64,000 bases of DNA, taken from NCBI RefSeq assembly GCF_021044585.1, contig NZ_CP087998.1:2046001-2110000 (forward strand). Direction: 5' to 3'. The notes below the pieces were generated by a model. The model saw nothing but the letters and a program-made list of their open reading frames with translations, searched no databases and had not been told where the DNA came from. The position numbers and the translations under genes are program-made. Position 1 is the stretch's first letter, and the number at the start of each line of letters is the position of its first letter. Below, one piece after another: positions 61,403 through 64,000 of this stretch. This DNA is from Sulfurimonas sp. HSL-3221. Its GTDB lineage: Bacteria > Campylobacterota > Campylobacteria > Campylobacterales > Sulfurimonadaceae.

Positions 61403-62040
61403 TTTGAACCGATGAGCCGCCGTACCGCCAGCGAGCACATGGTCAGACCGAAGGCGGCGGTCACCCCCATGAAACTCCCCTTGACTTTCACCCGCGGCGG
61501 TTCGCTGCTGAAGATGACCGGGTATTTCTTGCTGAAACGGCGCTTTTTGAGCTCGTAGCGCAGCTTGGAGGCGAAGCGGTCGCCGTGGGCCGTCCAGATG
61601 GTCCCCACCTCGATTTTTGTCGGGTCCAGCCGTTTGGCGGAGCCTGTCGCGCTGATCAGCTTCTTGTAGCACTTCTGCGCGAGGGCCAGCTTCGCCTTCG
61701 TATCGTCGATGGCGTCGAGCACAAGGTCGTAAGGCTCGAAGTCGAAGGCCTCCACCCACGCCTCGTCAATGCGTGTTTCGATCACGGTGATCTGCGGATA
61801 GTGGGTCTGCAGCGCCTTGACTTTCGACTCGCCGAGGTGGTGTTCGCTCCAGAGCTGGCGGTTCTGGTTGCTCTCGTCATAGGTGTCGAAATCAACGATG
61901 GTGATGTCATTCACCCCCGAACGGATCAGACAGTCCAGGCAGAAACTCCCGACCCCCCCGACGCCCAGCAGCAGCAGTTTTGCTCCCTGCAGCTTCTCAA
62001 AATCCTCTCCCAGGAGCATACGGGAACGTTCATAACGCAC
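61399..62040 (-). CDS. tcdA: TcdA-like tRNA threonylcarbamoyladenosine dehydratase (ThiF/E1 family)
   Basis: 213 residues. E1-like nucleotide-binding motif LLLLGVGGVGSFCLDCLI and DESNQNRQLW are as in TcdA, which cyclises t6A37 of tRNAs with ATP. It is shorter than E. coli TcdA (268), lacking part of the C-terminal tail. The ORF overlaps the thioredoxin-NHL start by four bases and follows surE by two. Confidence 0.85.
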   Translation of the reverse strand: MRYERSRMLLGEDFEKLQGAKLLLLGVGGVGSFCLDCLIRSGVNDITIVDFDTYDESNQNRQLWSEHHLGESKVKALQTHYPQITVIETRIDEAWVEAFDFEPYDLVLDAIDDTKAKLALAQKCYKKLISATGSAKRLDPTKIEVGTIWTAHGDRFASKLRYELKKRRFSKKYPVIFSSEPPRVKVKGSFMGVTAAFGLTMCSLAVRRLIGSK

Positions 62041-62042
62041 GC

Positions 62043-62816
62043 TCAGACTCCCAGCCAGGCATCAAGTGTGGGCATGGAAGCGTAGGCGCTCAGGTCCAGC
62101 ATGATCGGCGAAACGGAGATGTGCCCACGCATCACCGCCTCGAAGTCGCAAAGCTCTTCGCGCCCCTCTCTGGCCTTGTACTCCAGAGGATGCAGGCCCA
62201 GCCAGTAGTACTCTTTGCCCCGGGGGTTGCGGTGCAGGTGGGCGTCGTTGGCGTAGAAGCGGTGGCCCGCGTAGGTTACTTTCGTTGCGGCCGACGTCAC
62301 CTCCGGCGGGATATTGACGTTCAGGAACTGGCGCGGCGGCAGGGGGAATTCGGAAGCGAAGATCTTTTCCACGAGGTTGGAAACAGTTTCTTTCGCCAGC
62401 GCGAAATCCGGCAGGGGCTTTTCAAAGTCCATCACCTGTGAGACGGCGATGGCCGGCACCCCGTGCAGCACCGCCTCCATCGCCCCGGCCGCCGTGCCGG
62501 AGTAGGTAATGTCCTCGCCCATGTTCGAGCCCTTGTTGATGCCGCTGACGACGAGGTCCGGCTTTCGCCCCTCGAACATCGAGTGCAGCGCCAGGTAGAT
62601 GCAGTCGCTCGGCGTCCCGTCGTCGAGCTTGAAAAAATCGTCGCCGACGCTGATAAAACTGAGCGGGTGCGACAGGGTCAGGGAGTGGCCGCAGGCCGAT
62701 TTCTCGCTCGAAGGCGCGACGACGGTCACCTGGCCGTGGGGCCGGAGTGCTTCCACCAGTGCCAGCAGCCCTTCCGATTCGTATCCGTCATCGTTGGTGA
62801 CCAGAATTTGCTTCAC
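62043..62816 (-). CDS. surE: 5'/3'-nucleotidase SurE
   Basis: 257 residues from a GTG behind AAGGA. Metal-binding motif ILVTNDDGYESEGLLAL, VSGINKGSNMGEDITYSGT and CGHSLTL are typical of SurE, a survival-related phosphatase acting on nucleoside monophosphates and short polyphosphate. Length typical (about 250). Start of a tight minus-strand set (surE, tcdA, thioredoxin-NHL, AEC). Confidence 0.94.
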   Translation of the reverse strand: MKQILVTNDDGYESEGLLALVEALRPHGQVTVVAPSSEKSACGHSLTLSHPLSFISVGDDFFKLDDGTPSDCIYLALHSMFEGRKPDLVVSGINKGSNMGEDITYSGTAAGAMEAVLHGVPAIAVSQVMDFEKPLPDFALAKETVSNLVEKIFASEFPLPPRQFLNVNIPPEVTSAATKVTYAGHRFYANDAHLHRNPRGKEYYWLGLHPLEYKAREGREELCDFEAVMRGHISVSPIMLDLSAYASMPTLDAWLGV

Positions 62817-62890
62817 GTTGTTTTTCCTTATGGGTTGTGATATTATTATTTTGTATAACTTGATTTTATTCTGAGATCGGAGTTCGTCCC

Positions 62891-63271
62891 ATGCCTATGA
62901 CACAACAGCATAACGGGGATATACACGTCCCGAAATCTTTTGCAAAACAAGAAGTCGACCTCACCAAGGTCTTTCCCATGCCGGAAGGGTATGAGCACCT
63001 CTTTCTTGGACTCTATTTTATCACGATCCCCTATGTCGCGGGGCTGTTCTTTCTGTTTATCTTTATCGCCAAGGGGAGTTTCAACAACTTCTTCTCCCTC
63101 GATATCGCCATGTTCGCCGCCGTCTGGGCGATCGGGTACGAGGTCTGCGCCGCCGTCGCCCTGACGGTCATCTTCTATAAGATGTTCCGCTACCACCGAA
63201 CCCACAAAAGCCTCGTCCGCACGAAGGAGCGCAAAACGAAACCCCTGCACGAGGTGCATAACCTCTCATAG
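62891..63271 (+). CDS. Small hypothetical membrane protein
   Basis: 126 residues. Two hydrophobic helices (FLGLYFITIPYVAGLFFLFI and FAAVWAIGYEVCAAVALTVIF region) flanked by a soluble N-terminal tail and a basic C-terminal tail. No family recognised. The ATG follows GGAG, downstream of an AT-rich spacer with a TATAAC -10 candidate. Its end overlaps the histidine kinase end by 6 bases (convergent). Confidence 0.7.
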   Translation: MPMTQQHNGDIHVPKSFAKQEVDLTKVFPMPEGYEHLFLGLYFITIPYVAGLFFLFIFIAKGSFNNFFSLDIAMFAAVWAIGYEVCAAVALTVIFYKMFRYHRTHKSLVRTKERKTKPLHEVHNLS

Positions 63272-64000
63272 CGCAGTAATATAGAAGCGGTTGACCCCGT
63301 CGTCGTATGCGTAGGCCAGCTGCAGATCGTGAGCGTGCAAGATCGCATCCACCAGGTAGAGCCCCAGCCCGAAGCTGTTGCGCGCCGGGTGTTCCTTCGT
63401 GAAAGGCTCCACGTAATAGCGCAGCGGGTGGCGCAGCTTCTCCCCCCTGTTTTCGAAGACGAGTTCTTTGCCCTCCATGCTTATTGCCACCCGTTTGTCC
63501 GGCGAATACTTCACGCCGTTGTCGATCATATTTTTGATGACCGTCGCCATCATCGTGAAATCGCAGGCCATCCGCTCGCTGCTGTCGACATCGACGCTGA
63601 TCATCTCCGGCTCCAGCATGGACTGGTCGATCGCCTCGTCGATCAGGTCCACCAGCCGGTAGGTCCCGATGTTCTTGTTGCCGAAGCCCGAGGAGGCCTC
63701 CTCGATCATCGCGAACTCGTTGATGAGCTGCTCGAGGCGCAGGAAAATATTGTTGAATCTCGCTTTCTGCTTGGGTTCGGCGAGCAGCTCCGCGGAGATC
63801 CGCCCCTTGGCGATGGGCGTTTTGAGCTCATGCATCACGTTGCGCAGGAAGAGAGTCCGGGATTCGATGAGGGTATTGATATTCTTGCGCGCCTGCTCGA
63901 GCTCGTTGGCGAGGATGGCGATCTCGTTGCCCCCTCTCATTTCGAACACGACGTCCCTGTCGCCGCCGGCGTAGCGGATCACCCGCTTTGTCAGGATGCG
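63266..64000 (-). CDS. ArsS-like sensor histidine kinase, N-terminal part outside window
   Basis: About 245 C-terminal residues; the frame stays open past the window edge (RILTKRVIRYAGGD upstream). Part of a HAMP-like linker, then the phosphoacceptor His in NVMHELKTPIAKGR, the N box (IKNMIDNGVKYS) and a G box NSFGLGLYLVDAI. The sequence resembles the ArsS/CosS group of Campylobacterota, involved in acid or envelope stress. The partner regulator would lie to the right of the window. Confidence 0.85.
   Translation of the reverse strand, partial: RILTKRVIRYAGGDRDVVFEMRGGNEIAILANELEQARKNINTLIESRTLFLRNVMHELKTPIAKGRISAELLAEPKQKARFNNIFLRLEQLINEFAMIEEASSGFGNKNIGTYRLVDLIDEAIDQSMLEPEMISVDVDSSERMACDFTMMATVIKNMIDNGVKYSPDKRVAISMEGKELVFENRGEKLRHPLRYYVEPFTKEHPARNSFGLGLYLVDAILHAHDLQLAYAYDDGVNRFYITAL

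Overview
The window comes from a chromosome of a Campylobacterota (Epsilonproteobacteria) member. It is densely coding and GC-rich for that phylum (well above half by eye), with housekeeping genes and no phage, insertion sequence, CRISPR array, rRNA or tRNA that I can see. The lineage call rests on gene content and order: futalosine-pathway mqnC, the kdsA-ribH-nusB block, the purD-RDD-lptD-phosphoribosyltransferase-pnp block, panB-small lipoprotein-ruvB, an all-alpha (dimeric) dUTPase and an ArsS-like kinase are all arrangements I associate with Helicobacter/Campylobacter/Sulfurimonas relatives. A Tat-exported flavocytochrome c/sulfide dehydrogenase-like flavoprotein suggests a sulfur-oxidising, Sulfurimonas-type lifestyle (inference).

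Layout. 1-7458 (+): the 3' part of uvrC, then a four-gene signalling operon: a CetB-like PAS protein, a double-HPt protein whose second domain lost its histidine, a NIT-domain hybrid histidine kinase with three receiver-like domains, and a lone CheY-like regulator. 7484-10758: a DEDDh exonuclease and a membrane protein (-), then a DUF819 transporter-like protein overlapping a dipeptide epimerase (+). 10975-21352 (+): the main accessory region, with two large secreted MshQ-like proteins that share a C-terminal half but have unrelated N-terminal halves. They are separated by a GIY-YIG protein, a small acidic protein and proC. The second is translationally coupled to three pilin-like genes (MshD/MshO/MshP-like).

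21394-30226: hpf, recG, an inactive-type M16 peptidase homologue, mqnC, nusB, ribH, kdsA, a DjlA-like co-chaperone and a phosphoribosyltransferase. 30293-34265: lipoproteins, a small secreted protein and a Pif1-like helicase. 34296-42054 (-): pnp, phosphoribosyltransferase, lptD, RDD protein, purD and a solitary trpA. 42228-45298 (+): panB, a small lipoprotein, ruvB and an AI-2E/PerM-type permease. 45350-50618: OmpA protein, dUTPase, nitrilase, FMN-binding protein, sirtuin and small unknowns.

50699-57578 (-) is a very compact set reading greA, argC, LpxH-like, mlaE, mlaF, mlaD, auxiliary lipoprotein, patB, with overlapping or nearly touching ends; it links lipid A and outer-membrane lipid transport. 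57747-63271 holds the FccB-like flavoprotein, an AEC transporter, a thioredoxin-NHL fusion, a TcdA-like E1 protein, surE and a small membrane protein. A histidine kinase runs off the right edge.

The most unusual content is the twin MshQ/minor-pilin region and the phosphorelay with a decayed HPt domain. Several short regulatory layouts also stand out: probable leaderless starts, a greA promoter/Shine-Dalgarno inverted repeat, a panB leader hairpin, and hairpin-rich gaps at recG and purD.
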